From positions 14,768,589 through 14,832,588 of the forward strand of contig NC_031496.1 of the NCBI RefSeq assembly GCF_000237925.1: a stretch of 64,000 nucleotides of DNA, given 5' to 3'. This stretch comes from Schistosoma mansoni (Eukaryota; Platyhelminthes; Trematoda; Strigeidida; Schistosomatidae). Positions 50,750 through 63,320 of the stretch are shown here, in pieces; the stretch's first letter is position 1, and each line of letters opens with the position of its first letter. The position numbers were made by a program, and so were the translations under genes. The notes under the pieces are model-generated. The model saw only the letters and a list, made by a program, of their open reading frames with translations, searched no databases and was not told where the DNA came from.

Positions 50750-53700
50750 TTATTCATTCACCTCTTCATACCTCTTTAATTTACTTAGTTCAAACGGTTT
50801 TCCAACTACACGTTCATACAAATCTAAAACATCAGCACAAGTAGACTCAAAATGTGTAGAAGCATCATAGCTTGACGAAATGAAAACCTGAAACAAAGGG
50901 AAAAAACACTTGTTTTAGACTACAAATATCCCAACAATGTACAAACGTATGTCTCCAGTTCAGTCAAAGTTTAGCGTAAACGTTTTAAATCTGATGTATT
51001 CATCGTCAGGTGTCATTATCGTTTTTGAATTCACCTGAATTTGACGAATAAAACCAGTACTATTCGCGGATTATATTGTTCACTTGCGTTCAAAACGAAT
51101 ATTTTTAGAACTTACATACTAATTTTAAAGTCATTAAAAAGTGGCTTGAATAGAGCAAATATTGTAGGATAACACAAATAACAAAGTTCATTTACATAAA
51201 AACTAAACAATATATACAGTCGAGCAACCTCAAAAGAATCATTGGACAATTTGTTGATAATACACAGTAAACAAACCCATTTACAGATACAACGATACAA
51301 ACAACCAAACTAAAATGATGCTTGTAGGTATCATTACCAAGTTTTGATTTGATAATTTTGAGCATTGGGTAGATTGTTATAAAAAAATATATGTGTAATA
51401 TTACAAATATATTATTTATTTATAAAATGATGCTTGTTTTCCCAAGTTGTAAGAAAACATCTATTCCAAAACCACGGTCAATATAAGTTAATAAGTATTT
51501 TGTAAGGACACTTGGAAGTTATAACATGGTTTAAAGTATTCAAAATAATTTTAAAAACTATCTTAAACAATTTACAAGAATAATTGACAAATTATTTTAA
51601 TTTGAAAGTGCGACTTATACCATAGTTTTTGAAGGTGATATAAATAACTGGTTTTCTTTAGACTTCTAATCGATTACACCTACTCATATGGGACAAACAT
51701 CAATAATTATACAACGATAAGGGGATTAGAGGATACTTATACAGTACACAAGTAATCTAATCACCATACCTTCTAGAATGTTCGTGTTTATTTGTAAAGC
51801 ATATGAAACTAACAAAATTAATGTGGCTTTTGAATGATAATTTAGCACCAATTTTATAAGTACATAATACCAAAGACTACCGAATTTGACAATTTTGATT
51901 CACATCAGATGTTAACGTTTTCGACATGTGCACATCAAGCGTGAATTTTCAATCTGGCTATCAGTCGTAGTCCAGCGAGCAAAACAGAAAATTACTAGCA
52001 GGGTATACTATAGCAATAGTTGTGGTTACCTGATTACTTTTGGGGGGTTGTGAAACCTCGAATAACTGAAAGAGATGTATACGAAGTGACATGACAAAAA
52101 CAGGAACATCTCGCATAAGATGAGCGTAAACATGTGAGATAACTTAGTATCAAAATTATTTCTTATTGCCAGAAAACACGGAAAAATCTTAATTTACGTA
52201 AGCAATAACCATACCCGAGATTCACGACCGTCGTCTGTTGGCACAAAAAGATCCTGTACAGAATAAAACACTTGTTCAATAGTTCCAAGAAGTTTTAATC
52301 CAGGTTCGAGCTCTTTCTCTGGAGAAGATGTTTCAACGATTGTTGCGACATGTGCCACAAAGAAATTTTCAGGACAGGTATTATGCTGATGAGATACGCA
52401 TGTGATATAAATATCTAAAAAAATATATCAGTGGAACATGCACACATTGAATGAACTTACCATGTTTTCGATTAACTTCACTTTGAGGAATAATAATTTG
52501 GGTTGATAGAGAGTTTTGTACTTCCGCAATCGGATGTGTCAGAATGCAGATAGCACGAACAACCTAAAGGGGATGCAGTCAAAGTAACTTAATTCATAAG
52601 TAGTTCATAATTACTTCAAAATTGCATCGATTTGAGGAATATATCTTAAAACTACATTCTTAATGTGACTCATTATGCATGACTTTGTGAGCTACTTCAA
52701 GCCACACAGTATCCTAATACATAAAACACGAGTTGAAGAGTACTAGAAAGAAAGTATTGCATGAGCCATAGTAATCTATCACTACTGTCACGCAGCCTTG
52801 GTCTTAATGCCGATACAATATGATAGTTTTCAGTATGACTGCATGCTACGAGATATTATACTTTAGATTACAAAACTATGCACTATAAATCCAAACTACT
52901 TTAATTATGGAGTATATAACTGCGGAAAAGTATAGGCTGTTACGAGTTTTATTTATATTCTGCTAACCACATATTGATAACAAACAACCGTACGTTAAGC
53001 TTTTCATACCAATTTACAAAGGAATTCGTGAGTATACCTCTAGGTGATTGACTTACTTGATCGACTTTTATTACCATAGTGGGCACATAACTTGGATCAC
53101 AAATAACCATGTTACATTTTGCAATTTTATTATCTGATTTGACTCCAACAACTCTTCCTTTTTCCATCACTAGTTCATCAATCGGTTTATTGAGCATATA
53201 AGTCCCACCGTACACAGCGCACAAGCGAGCGAACGCTTGAGGCAATTCCCCCAGTCCATAGAGGGGATAGAGATATGGCGATTTACCGAATCGACAAACG
53301 GACTGACTATACAGTTGCACACGACTTATCACCTCGATAGCAGGAACACTTTCTTTGTATGAATCATCTTGGAACAAACATATTGCATGCCCTATAAAAT
53401 TCTAAATGGGAAAAACATGTACAGTTATTACAGGATAATTCACTAATCAAAATTTAAATCATTCACTGAAAGCCGTTATCGTCAAAACGGTTGAAAAAAA
53501 AACACGAACGAGAATTTATATGAAACGTCTGTAAAAGTATACCTACATTAATGATTCACTTGCAAATGAATAATTACTTACTTGGGTTTCTTTATTGATA
53601 TTAAAACTATTGAAGGCGTGAGAAATAGTATCCTTTTTGATATCCATTGGTGGAGGATAAATATAGTTCCATGTTGACGGGTTATCTACATCAATATTCA

Positions 53701-54251
53701 ACATCCAGACCAACAACTTTCTGAAACGACGCTTCTCGAAAAGGTCCATTAGTTCTGCAAAATTCTGAACATGATGAACATCATCATACTTGTACTAAGT
53801 GCTTCACTTTCGTTACATGGTACTTTGTAGACAGAACCTGAGTGATAAACATAACTTCCTTCTACACTCCTAAACTCTAAGTATCGCGTCACACCAGTAT
53901 GAACAAGGATTTGAACCAATTTTCCTGTAATCAAATGTTGACAAAGAAGCAGTTTACGTACCATTCGCCATTAGAAACTTCGAGATCAGATCAACATTCC
54001 AGTCCTTAGCACGATGGTATTTAGAAATGTCTGTTTCAACGTTGAAGTGCTGGAACAGGGAGTCGATATTTACGGATGTGATATCACCACCGTAGTAACT
54101 GTTTTTGTCAATATGGAGGACTTTCTTCCCTTCCATAGACATTAGGCTGCTAAGTATACATTCCTTATGAGAATCGACGACGATAATAATCAGAAAGTGA
54201 CATTACTTTTAAACCTGTCCCTAAAACAACAACGTCGTACTCATCATCCAT
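50750..54251 (-). CDS. GDI: Rab GDP-dissociation inhibitor, copy B (eight exons, 446 aa)
   Basis: A second, complete-looking GDI. Exons on the minus strand: 54251-54207, 54163-53962, 53924-53790, 53754-53582, 53401-53057, 52563-52461, 52414-52215 and 50887-50750, totalling 1341 nt. Exons 1 and 3-8 have exactly the lengths of copy A; exon 2 is one codon shorter. All borders are GT-AG with the same phases. Motifs: [116 protein letters not shown] and [12 protein letters not shown]. Introns are 43, 37, 35, 180, 493, 46 and 1327 bp, with no transposon seen. The protein differs from copy A at many positions, so the duplication is old. Both copies look open and possibly specialised for different Rabs or tissues. 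Confidence 0.93.
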
Positions 54252-54676
54252 AACTCAGCTGTTTGCGGGAACGCTTCTGTGGTATCGTCCACTAACAAGG
54301 GTTACTGAGCACTTGAAGGTCAAACTGTCGTTAAACGATTGGCGCATCACCTCGATAATCAGTGGAGTTTTGCACAAGCGGTCAAATCACACACATTTTT
54401 GGATTTGAACTGAGTTCAACCATATCTTGCCTGATGATGTCCAACCTTCAAGTGACGAAAGTGATGCCATCTTAATGATGCATGATATAGGACGAATCTT
54501 CAATGATATTATGTTGTCTTGACGATTTACAAGTTAGGAAAATTGAGGGACCTGTTTGAAAGAAGTACATACGGTAATAGGACTTCTGTAGTTGATAATT
54601 ATTTTTACAGCATACGAACACTGAGTCTGTAATGTCAGTATGCAAAAAGAACTATGACGACACAACTCTAACGTAT
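54252..54676. other. GDI-B upstream region up to the Gypsy element
   Basis: Probable GDI-B promoter and 5' UTR; no clear TATA box. It ends at GTAT (54673-54676), the left target duplication of the Gypsy element. Confidence 0.35.
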
Positions 54677-54997
54677 TGTAGCGGTAAATAAACCCCAAAA
54701 ATCAATAGCTCTGTTAGTGTTCGACATTGGATGCTGACCATATTAGTTTTAATGGCTCACTCATCTAAAGGTGCTCGGTCATTCATCCGCACTAGATCAC
54801 GAGTTGGAACGGCGTGCTCAACATCTCCTGCGATCACTAGCCAGTTTAGATCAGTCACTCCTCATTATATTGATAATCTGTCAAATATATCTTCCAACCT
54901 CCTTGCTTCTGACTTTTGATTTAACTGGGTGGGCGCGATTCAATTATAGGTGTTACTGGTAAAGTGTTGTCAAACTACAACACCTGTGGAATCTTCA
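54677..54997 (+). repeat. 5' LTR of the CsRn1-like element
   Basis: Begins TGTAGCGGTAAAT and ends ATCTTCA, directly before the tRNA-Trp-like primer-binding site. It pairs with 58695-59015. Confidence 0.88.
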
Positions 54998-57900
54998 TTG
55001 ATGAACCTAACGTGATCTGGTACACCAACCTATGAACTGTGAGTTTGTTCCTTTTTGAGATTTCATAAATCGTCGCTTTATTTTAACTTTTACATATAGT
55101 GATATTCTTTTTCGAGTCTCCGAATACACTTTTTTCTCCGTTCATTATCATACTTGATTTTTCGCTATGACAGAACAGACACCCACGGTACTTAAGTTAT
55201 AGACTATGTCCCACCTTCGTTTCGACTAATGCTCTTCTGGCCAGACAATATCGAAGCCTGGTTCTGCTACGCAGAAGCCGACTTCTATGAGCACGGTATG
55301 ACTGATCCACGCGTACAATGCCTAGCGCTAGTAGCGGCACTACCGCACGAATTCAACAGGTACGTCTCACCAAGTATACTTACTAGTGATGTTTCAGAAC
55401 CTTACGGAACTCCATTCTGAGACGCAGAAATCTAACCAATCGAAGAAGTTTAGATCAACTCTCTAATAATATCGACCTGTATTATGGTTGTGCGACAGGC
55501 ATGTTGCTAAGAATGAGAGAGGTTATCGACCAAAGAACTTTCGATGATGGCCTATTCAGACAACTTTTTTGTCTAAACTTCCTCAACAGGTGCAAACAGT
55601 ACTTGTCTCGTTTCAAAACTACGCCGTGAACGATCTGGCTACATCTGACGACCGCATCCTAAAAATCACGAAATCTAAACCTCAAATGACCCAGAATGAC
55701 ATTACGGAATTATGCCATACACTTACACGTTATCTTAAATTTCGTGATGACCGTGAACGGTCACATACTCCGCGAAGAAGTATTTCGCGTAGGCGATCTG
55801 TTCCTAGATCACGAGAGACGGATAACCCCGAATGGTGCTGGTATCATAACCAGTATGGAAACTCTTCCAGAAATTGCAGAAAACCCTGCAATTATCATAA
55901 CTCAAAATCGAATGATACGAAAAACCATTCGGGAAACTTCCCAACCGGCGTGCGTCAACGGCAACCGTAGCTGACGAACATAGCTGTCTGTTATACATCA
56001 CAGATGTGATAACGAAAGTTCGTTACTTCATCGATACTGGTGCAGTAGTTAGCGTTCCTCCCACAAATTCTAACGACTGGCTTCACGAATCTGTTTTAGA
56101 CTTACAGGCGGCAAAGAAAAAGCCAATCTCCACACAAGGTAAAATGTACGTTTACCTTGACGTGGGTTTACGCAAACCCATTCACTGGATGTTTCTATTC
56201 CAATCATTGGTATAAACCTACTACAACACCACAATCTACTCATCGATACGGAAAAACGGAAGCTAATAGACGGAAACACTAATTTATCTGTTTGCGCAAC
56301 TTCTTTTTCTGGTTACAGATTATCCCCAGTCACAATTAGGCAAACAAAAGACCCATTCTATAAACCATTACTCGAAAAGTACTCGGGGAAATACCAACCG
56401 CAACCAAGATTGTCGCGTGTAACCAGCAACATTACACATCACATCGTGACTACAGGGCCATCTGTATTCTCGAAAGCACGACGACTGGCTCCCGAAAAGC
56501 TGAGGTTGGCCAAAAACGAATTCGACCACATGATAGACTTAGGAATCATTCGATTGTCAAACAGCCCATGGGCATCTCCTTTGCACATGGTCCCTAAAAA
56601 GAACAGCAACGATCGCATCCAACTGGTGGTTATCGGTGTTTGAATGCGAAAACCATTCCCGATCGTTACCCATTGCCTTACATCCACGATTTGACAGCCA
56701 CCTCGAAAGGTACAACTGTCTTTTCAAAAATCGACTTGGTTAAAGCCTTTGAGCAAATCCCTATGGCTACTGACGATATTCCAAAAACCGCTATCATCAC
56801 TCCCTTCGGACCCTACAAATTTTTGTGAATGCCTTTCGGCCTAAGAAATGCTGCCCAGACTTTCCAAAGGTTCATTGATGACGTTTTTCTAAGTCTCAAC
56901 TTCGTACATACGTATGTTGATGACTGCTTGATAGCAAGTCCGGACAGAGAATCACATATCCAGCATCTGGACATTGTGTTCCAACGACTGCAGAAGCATG
57001 GCATTATCGTAAACATTCAGAAATGCCAAACCGGGACCGACTTCTTAGATTTCCTAGGACACACTATAGATGCTTAAGGCATCCAACCTCTTAGAAGTAA
57101 AGCGACGGCCATTCTGGATTACCCAAAACCGACCACCATTAAGCGATTGCTCATATTGACGGCCTTGCAAGTTTCCATAGACGGTTCATACCAAAATGCG
57201 CGTCCCCTATGAAACCACTAACCTACTAACTTCATGGAAATGCAAAATCCATTAACTTGGACGACACCGCACGAAAAGAATTCCCCATAGTCAAAGAAAT
57301 TAGCGCGAAATTAACCATGCTGACATATCAGGATACTCAAGTGCCCACTAGCATCGCAGTAGACCCATCTGACTCAACAATCGGAGGAGTCTTTCAACAA
57401 TGGGTCAACCACTCGTGGCAACCTTTGGCATTCTTCTCGAGACGGTTGGTAGACACTGAATCGAGGTACAGCACTTTTGGTAGGGAACTCCTAGCTATGT
57501 GTTGTGCTGCACGGCATTTTCAACACTCTATCGAAGGCGGAGAATTCACCCTTTTTGCTGAACATAAACCCCTTGCTTTCTCTTTAAGCTCATCTTCAGA
57601 CAAGTATTCACCTCGTGAGTCTCGACAACTGGACTACATTTCGCGGTTTACTTCAGATATACAACACATTTCTGGAGCAAGCGATGTAGTTGCAGACGCC
57701 TTGTCTCGTATAACTTCCTTCGACAGTTTCCAAGAGATCGACCTTCTTAAACTCGCCCAGGTTTAAAAAGAAGGCACTGTTCTTCAGCACGTGTTATCCT
57801 CAACAACCCTTAAACTGCGCATTAAGGAGATGGGAACAGGTAATGAAATCTTACTATGTGACACAGACAGACGCTCTTCCACTCGCCTTACTAGGTATCC

Positions 57901-58694
57901 GCAATGCAGTGAAGGCTGATATTGTATACACTGCATCTCAACTAGTTTATGGCACGACACTCCGATTTCCAGCGGAATTCGTGGATCCTTCGTCTTCTTC
58001 AGTGAACATGGATCCAAACTACTACACGAGCAGGCTTACAAACACAATGCGTTCAGTTAAACCTGCTTACAATCGACATCAATCAACTGATGTTTTCTTT
58101 CAACCTGATTTATGACATAGTACACATGTCTTCGTTCGTCGAGACTCACATCGACGACCCCTTGAGTCGGCATTCAAAAGACCCTTCAAAGTTCTTCAGC
58201 GCAAACCTAGGTACTATATAGTCGATAAGAACGGGACTAACGATAGCATTAGCATCGATCGAACCATAGCAGCATATTTAGAAGGAAATCCTATCCACAT
58301 CGATTTACCTTCAGTACAATCGAACGACACGACCCCTACAATTGTGATACCTCATCCGACAACCAACACACACGTACACTTTGTGTGCTTACGAGCGTAC
58401 GAGTGTATTTTGACATGCGCTTATATGTTCTTTTTTCTTTTTTCCGAATGGGTGAAAAAGACGATAAAAAACGAACTATGAAGTTTACGAGGAACCGAAT
58501 TTTTCATCGTACTTTGTTTCCTTATTACTATATTGTGCTTCATGATCTTTTATTGTAAGGAAAGACGATCAGACGTTGCTGAACATAGCAAGCTATCAGA
58601 AGAGTGTTTACCGACGACAAGCTCTTTGGGTTTAGACTTCTGTCTGGCCGCGTCGTAGGGTCATCACTACCTCACTCGGGAGGGGGGAGTGATC

Positions 58695-59015
58695 TGTAGC
58701 GGTAAATGAATCCCAAAAATCAATAGCTCTGTTAGTGTTCGACATTGGATGCTGACCATATTAGTTTTAATGGCTCACTCATCTAAAGGTGCTCGGTCAT
58801 TCATCCGCACTAGATCACGAGTTGGAACGGCGTGCTCAACATCTCCTGCGATCACTAGCCAGTTTAGATCAGTCACTCCTCATTATATTGATAATCTGTC
58901 AAATATATCTTCCAACCTCCTTGCTTCTGACTTTTGATTTAACTGGGTGGGCGCGATTCAATTATAGGTGTTACTGGTAAAGTGTTGTCAAACTACAACA
59001 CCTGTGGCATCTTCT
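58695..59015 (+). repeat. 3' LTR of the CsRn1-like element
   Basis: Same length as the 5' LTR and nearly identical. It is preceded by the purine tract and followed by the GTAT target duplication. Confidence 0.88.
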
Positions 59016-59019
59016 GTAT

Positions 59020-59769
59020 TTGTTCGTCTGATATGTCTGTACTTACGGATATAAACGCAGTCCCACGTAAGGTATAAGTAATTGTCAATTCCGGTATCAG
59101 CAAAGCATCTTGCAAAGCCAAAAAATCAAACAACATCAGCTGTTCCAAATACTTAACATTTAATTTGTTCCAAGTACAACTTTGATTGGCGAACTATTTG
59201 TTTCTTCGGATCTGCATCTGGGTAGTAGGGAAACGTTCTTGGTCGTAAAGAGGTATGACTTTTGTTGTACTCTTTCTGTCAACTGAGGGACAAAACAGTT
59301 ACTAATACAAGTGGTGGAGGAGTAAGATTTAAATTATTTTTCCGTAGTACCCGCAGAACTAAGGCAACTGTAAAGCTCTTTTTTGAAAGTATAAACCGTA
59401 AGTTCCCTTACAATAACTTCGGTTAGTTGGTTTCATAACTAATTTATACGAACAACGAAAACGTTTGCATCGAATTTAGTGAAAGCTCCTTCAAATTCTA
59501 TCTCGTGTGAGTATCATGATAAGATCAGATTATATTGAAACGTAGCTCTGTTGAACTCAAGTGAGTGGAACTACGAGCATTCTGACAGCATGTTCATATT
59601 AAATTCAAATTTCATTAAATTTACCAGCTACATTTATGTAGCTATCACATGGACGCGCTAAGCATTTATTTTGAAGTTCAAGTTACTAATATTAGCGTAA
59701 AACATGCTGATCGTGTAAACTGATGATTACGTGGTAGCGCATAAAATATCCTCAAAATTAATATCCTCA
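59020..59769. other. Spacer between two Gypsy elements
   Basis: AT-rich sequence with no frame or motif recognised. It may include worn upstream sequence of the Mag-like element that follows. Confidence 0.35.
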
Positions 59770-62290
59770 AATACAACTTCCTTTCATTCGGTCTTGGTTG
59801 TTCTCCAACCATATTTCAGGAAGTTATGAATAAGGTAGTCAGAGATATTGAAGCTGTTGAAGTTTATCAAGATGATCTCATTGTTCTTGGTACTGATAAA
59901 GTAGTTCATGACCAGAGGCTTATTGCTTCATTGCGTCGTCTAATTGAGAAGAATATTACAGTGAATCCGAATAAGCATACATTTTGTGTATCTAGTTTTG
60001 AATGTCTTGGATACCTAGTTGATGGTAATGATTTTAGATCAGATATGAAACGAATAGTCCCACTGACAAATGAACCGTCTCCAAAAAATATCACAGAATT
60101 ACGTTCACTAGCGGGTGCTCTTCAATACTATTCCCGTTTTATTCCTCATTTTTCCTGTCGTGCCAACTGTTTACTTAATATTTTGACATCCAATTCATTC
60201 AAATGGGGTGAAGAACAAGAGTCATGCCTACGAAGTCTGTTAAAGTTTCTTCAAAGTGATGCTGTTCTTCGAACTTGCTCACCCAGTGTACATTCTGTAC
60301 TTATTACTGACGCATCACTTGTGGGTATTGGTGCAGTTTTGGAACAGGAAGGTAAGCCAGTTATCTATCACGCAAACTTACTGTTACTGAACAAGGTTAT
60401 TCACAAACGCAGCGAGAAGCATTAGCTGTGTTTTGGGCTGTTAAAAGACTTCATAAATATTTATTTGGAAAGAAGTTTACCATTGTTACCGATTATAAAG
60501 CTTTAAAGTTCATTTATCATCCTTAAAACATCCTTAGCACGTTCCTCAGCTGCTATGGCTCAACGATGAAGTATTGATTTGAGTGCATATGATTAAATCA
60601 TTCAGCACAGGAGTGCAAAACAGATTCAACACGTCGACTACATTTCTCGACAATTACTACAAGATAGACCTATTATTGCTTCAGACTGCTTGTTAGTGCA
60701 AACTTTAACGGTGAGACGTCCAGATCTCATTAGAGAAACTCGTAGATACTTTGGATGTATACTCAGTGCTATACGGAAGGGTTGGAATGCTAATCTGAAA
60801 CGTAGATGTCCTGTCTATTATTCAAAGCGGGACGAGTTATCTGTTGGGATTATCCTGCAAATTACTCGCAATAGACATGACAAGCTCAGGTAACATTAAG
60901 AAGCTCTTTATCCAATCAGCGTTTGATTGAAAGTTTTGCTAGAAATATTGCGAAAATGAAAAGTCACATGTAGAGGTTCTGATTGGCTGGTTATTACACT
61001 GCTACTATGTCTAGTAGTATTCTAGAATTTTCAGTAAAACCCAAGGACTTCTAGAATACTATGAAAACCTTTATTTTCTGTACATGAATGAACCTTGGAG
61101 TAAAGTGCTTCCCGCATATTTTGTGCCTTTTCTCTCGTGTTCAAGTCGCTGTGTAGTTCTAGCTTGGGGGTTACGAAACTAGCTTAGGATCTGAATATAG
61201 CGTTCAATAAGCAAGACGTACCATTATCTACTACTCCTGACGGTATTTTGTGTCTAAATGATCGTGTTGTTATTCCTCCTTCATTACGCAAACCTGTCTT
61301 TGATGATCTTCATAGTGGACATCTAGGTGTTGAGAAAACGAAGTCCTTGGCAAGAATCACATGTTGGTGGCCAGAGATAAATGCAGATATATGTCATACA
61401 ACAAACAATTGTGAGAAATGTCACAAGCTAAAAAGTCAGCCTTCGAAGTGGACTCCATGGCCAGTGTCGTCTGAGGCTTGGCAGAGGATTCATGCAGATT
61501 ACTGTGGTTCATTTCTTGGCAAATACTATGCACTTGTAATTATTGATTCTTTTTCTAAGTGGACTGAAGTTTTTTCACAACTTCACCGAATTCTGACTTC
61601 AAAATCCAAGCATTAAGGAAGATGTTTAGTCGAGAAGGAGTTATCATGGTGTTAGTGACTGATAATGGCTCCCATTTCGCTGGGGATGCAGTCACTAATT
61701 GGTTGAATGGTATAGAGTTCAGACATCTGTTTACGGCTCCCACGCACCCTTATTATAGTGGTCAGGCAGAAAATTTCGTAAGAACATTGAAAATTACTAT
61801 TGATTCTGTTGCTGCTTCGACATTTAATGAACTGGAGAGGGGAGTAGACACATTTCTACTTCAATATGGAAATGCTAAGCATTCTGTGACGAAAGAGACT
61901 CCAGCAAAGCTATTAAAAGGAAGAATTCTCCGTTCGAACATGAGGTGTTTGGAGTCTGCAGAAGTTACATATTATCGTGGGAATGATCGTCGACCAGCCA
62001 CGGGGATCGTGGTGAAGAATGTTGGAAAATCTATGGTGCGAATTCCGGATATCAATGACTTGACTATACATAACCGACACGTTGATCAAATACAATACCA
62101 GAATCCAGGTGAGTCTGTTCCAATTTCGGTTGTTTATTCTGATACTAATGAGTGTATTCTGAATAATACAGAGTCTACACCCAATACACTGTCGGACAGA
62201 TGTTAGATGAACTTAAGAAGAAGACGAACAATCGATTACAGACACTTACACTCCAATTTGAGCTGTGGAGGATGTGATGTTTAAATAAAT
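59770..62290 (+). mobile_element. Broken Mag-like Ty3/Gypsy pol fragment
   Basis: The second half of a Gypsy pol of a different clade from its left neighbour. It starts in the reverse transcriptase (VYQDDLIVLG, then the thumb region LRSLAGALQYYSRFIPHF), runs through RNase H (LITDASLVGIGAVLEQEG) and reaches an integrase at 61.2-62.2 kb. The integrase has an HHCC zinc finger (HSGHLG...NCEKCHK) and a catalytic core (HADYCG, VTDNGSHF, YYSGQAENFVRTLK), in the style of Mag or Saci-type elements. No gag, protease or LTR was recognised around it. Several breaks; treated as a fossil, probably older than the CsRn1-like copy. Confidence 0.8.
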
Positions 62291-63039
62291 CAATGTGTAA
62301 GATCCATTTTGAAGGTTTCGTGTGTGAGAATCCTTCCATGTATACATTTGCAACTTCTTCTTAATGGTTTCTTTATTTGTACATATTGTTAATCTTTTTG
62401 ATTCTATTTGAGATTATAATGTTTCATTTCATAATAGTTTTCTCAGTTTTACTGTTGCTTTCAGTGGGTTTCCATGTTTCTTCTTGAACTGCATCTGTGT
62501 TGTTTTAATTGATTATATTCTGGCGGCTGCCATATAGATTGTTCCCTCTTTGATTATGTTGTTTGATTTGACTGGGATCGTGAGTTTCGGTTGTAAATTG
62601 GAGCACTTTCCCAGGATTTAAAACACTTTGTGTTATAAAGAAACTCATCGAGTAGATTTTTTTGCTTGATCTTTCCAGAAAGGATAGAATAACACTTACT
62701 TTTTGGATCGTTCGATCGATTATTGTGGGAACAGTTGTTGGTTGAATAACTGTGTGGTAATATTTGTTTAGAACCGTTGTTACCCCAATCACCTCGTTCT
62801 GATTTCGATTGGGTCGCGCGTTACTGCATTTATTCCACGGACAGTTATTCTTCACCCAAACCTAGTTTGAATTTTATAGGTTTGGATTTTATACAATGAC
62901 TTCTTTGTATTGATGACTGTTGTGATTTTGAATTCCAAATACAATACGTTCGTTTGTGCTCACTTAATACTTCTTGATTAAATTGCGTTATTCATCGGAT
63001 TACTAGTTCATACAACAATTCAAATACTTCTGATTATCA
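62291..63039. other. Sequence between the Mag-like pol and the gag scrap
   Basis: T-rich sequence, possibly the worn 3' end of the Mag-like element. The 116-codon minus-strand open frame at 62505-62855 has no recognisable family. Confidence 0.3.
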
Positions 63040-63320
63040 TAATTATATATAATAATTTAATTTTCATTTTTACATATAGCGATATTGTCATTGTATGTTC
63101 AGATGTTTTTTCTAACTGTTTAAGTATTTTATCTTCATTGTGACGGAACAGACACATAAGTTGTTGAAGATTAAGAATCCTTCACCTCCCATCCTTCAGC
63201 CCATGCCATTTCGGCACGACAAAATGAAAGTTTGGTCCCCCAATGCAGATGCTAACTCCCACGAGCACGACGCAACAGAACCATGTGCACAATTCCTCTC
63301 AGTAGTGAAGGTGTAACAGT
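63040..63320 (+). mobile_element. Scrap of a CsRn1-like element: leader and start of gag
   Basis: This stretch parallels 55085-55335 of the complete CsRn1-like copy: TTTTTACATATAGCGATATT, then ACGGAACAGACAC and a sequence reading like W-NADAN-HEHDATEPCAQFL against the gag W-YAEADFYEHGMTDPRVQCL. It is clearly diverged, so it comes from another, older or different subfamily. Broken; treated as a fossil. Confidence 0.6.

Larger units (their letters stand above)
54677..59015 (+). mobile_element. Broken CsRn1/Boudicca-like Ty3/Gypsy LTR element with both LTRs
   Basis: LTRs of 321 bp lie at 54677-54997 and 58695-59015 and differ at only a few bases, so insertion was recent. They are flanked by the 4-bp duplication GTAT (54673-54676, 59016-59019). 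A primer-binding site at 54999-55018 matches the 3' end of tRNA-Trp at about 15 of 20 positions, the primer known for the CsRn1 clade. A polypurine tract (GGGAGGGGGGAG) lies just before the right LTR. Parts in order: gag with a Cys/His knuckle (55.2-56.0 kb), aspartic protease (near 56.0 kb, FIDTGA), reverse transcriptase (56.4-57.1 kb, TYVDDCL), RNase H (57.2-57.75 kb) and integrase-type sequence (57.8-58.4 kb). It is broken, with several breaks, and treated as a fossil. Confidence 0.88.

Noticed and set aside
53543-54142. Separate short genes in the GDI-B region
   Set aside because: They are exons of one gene: splice sites, phases and the alignment with copy A join them.
62505-62855. 116-codon minus-strand ORF as a gene
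   Set aside because: No motif, no splice context and antisense to the worn 3' side of a Gypsy element; likely chance.
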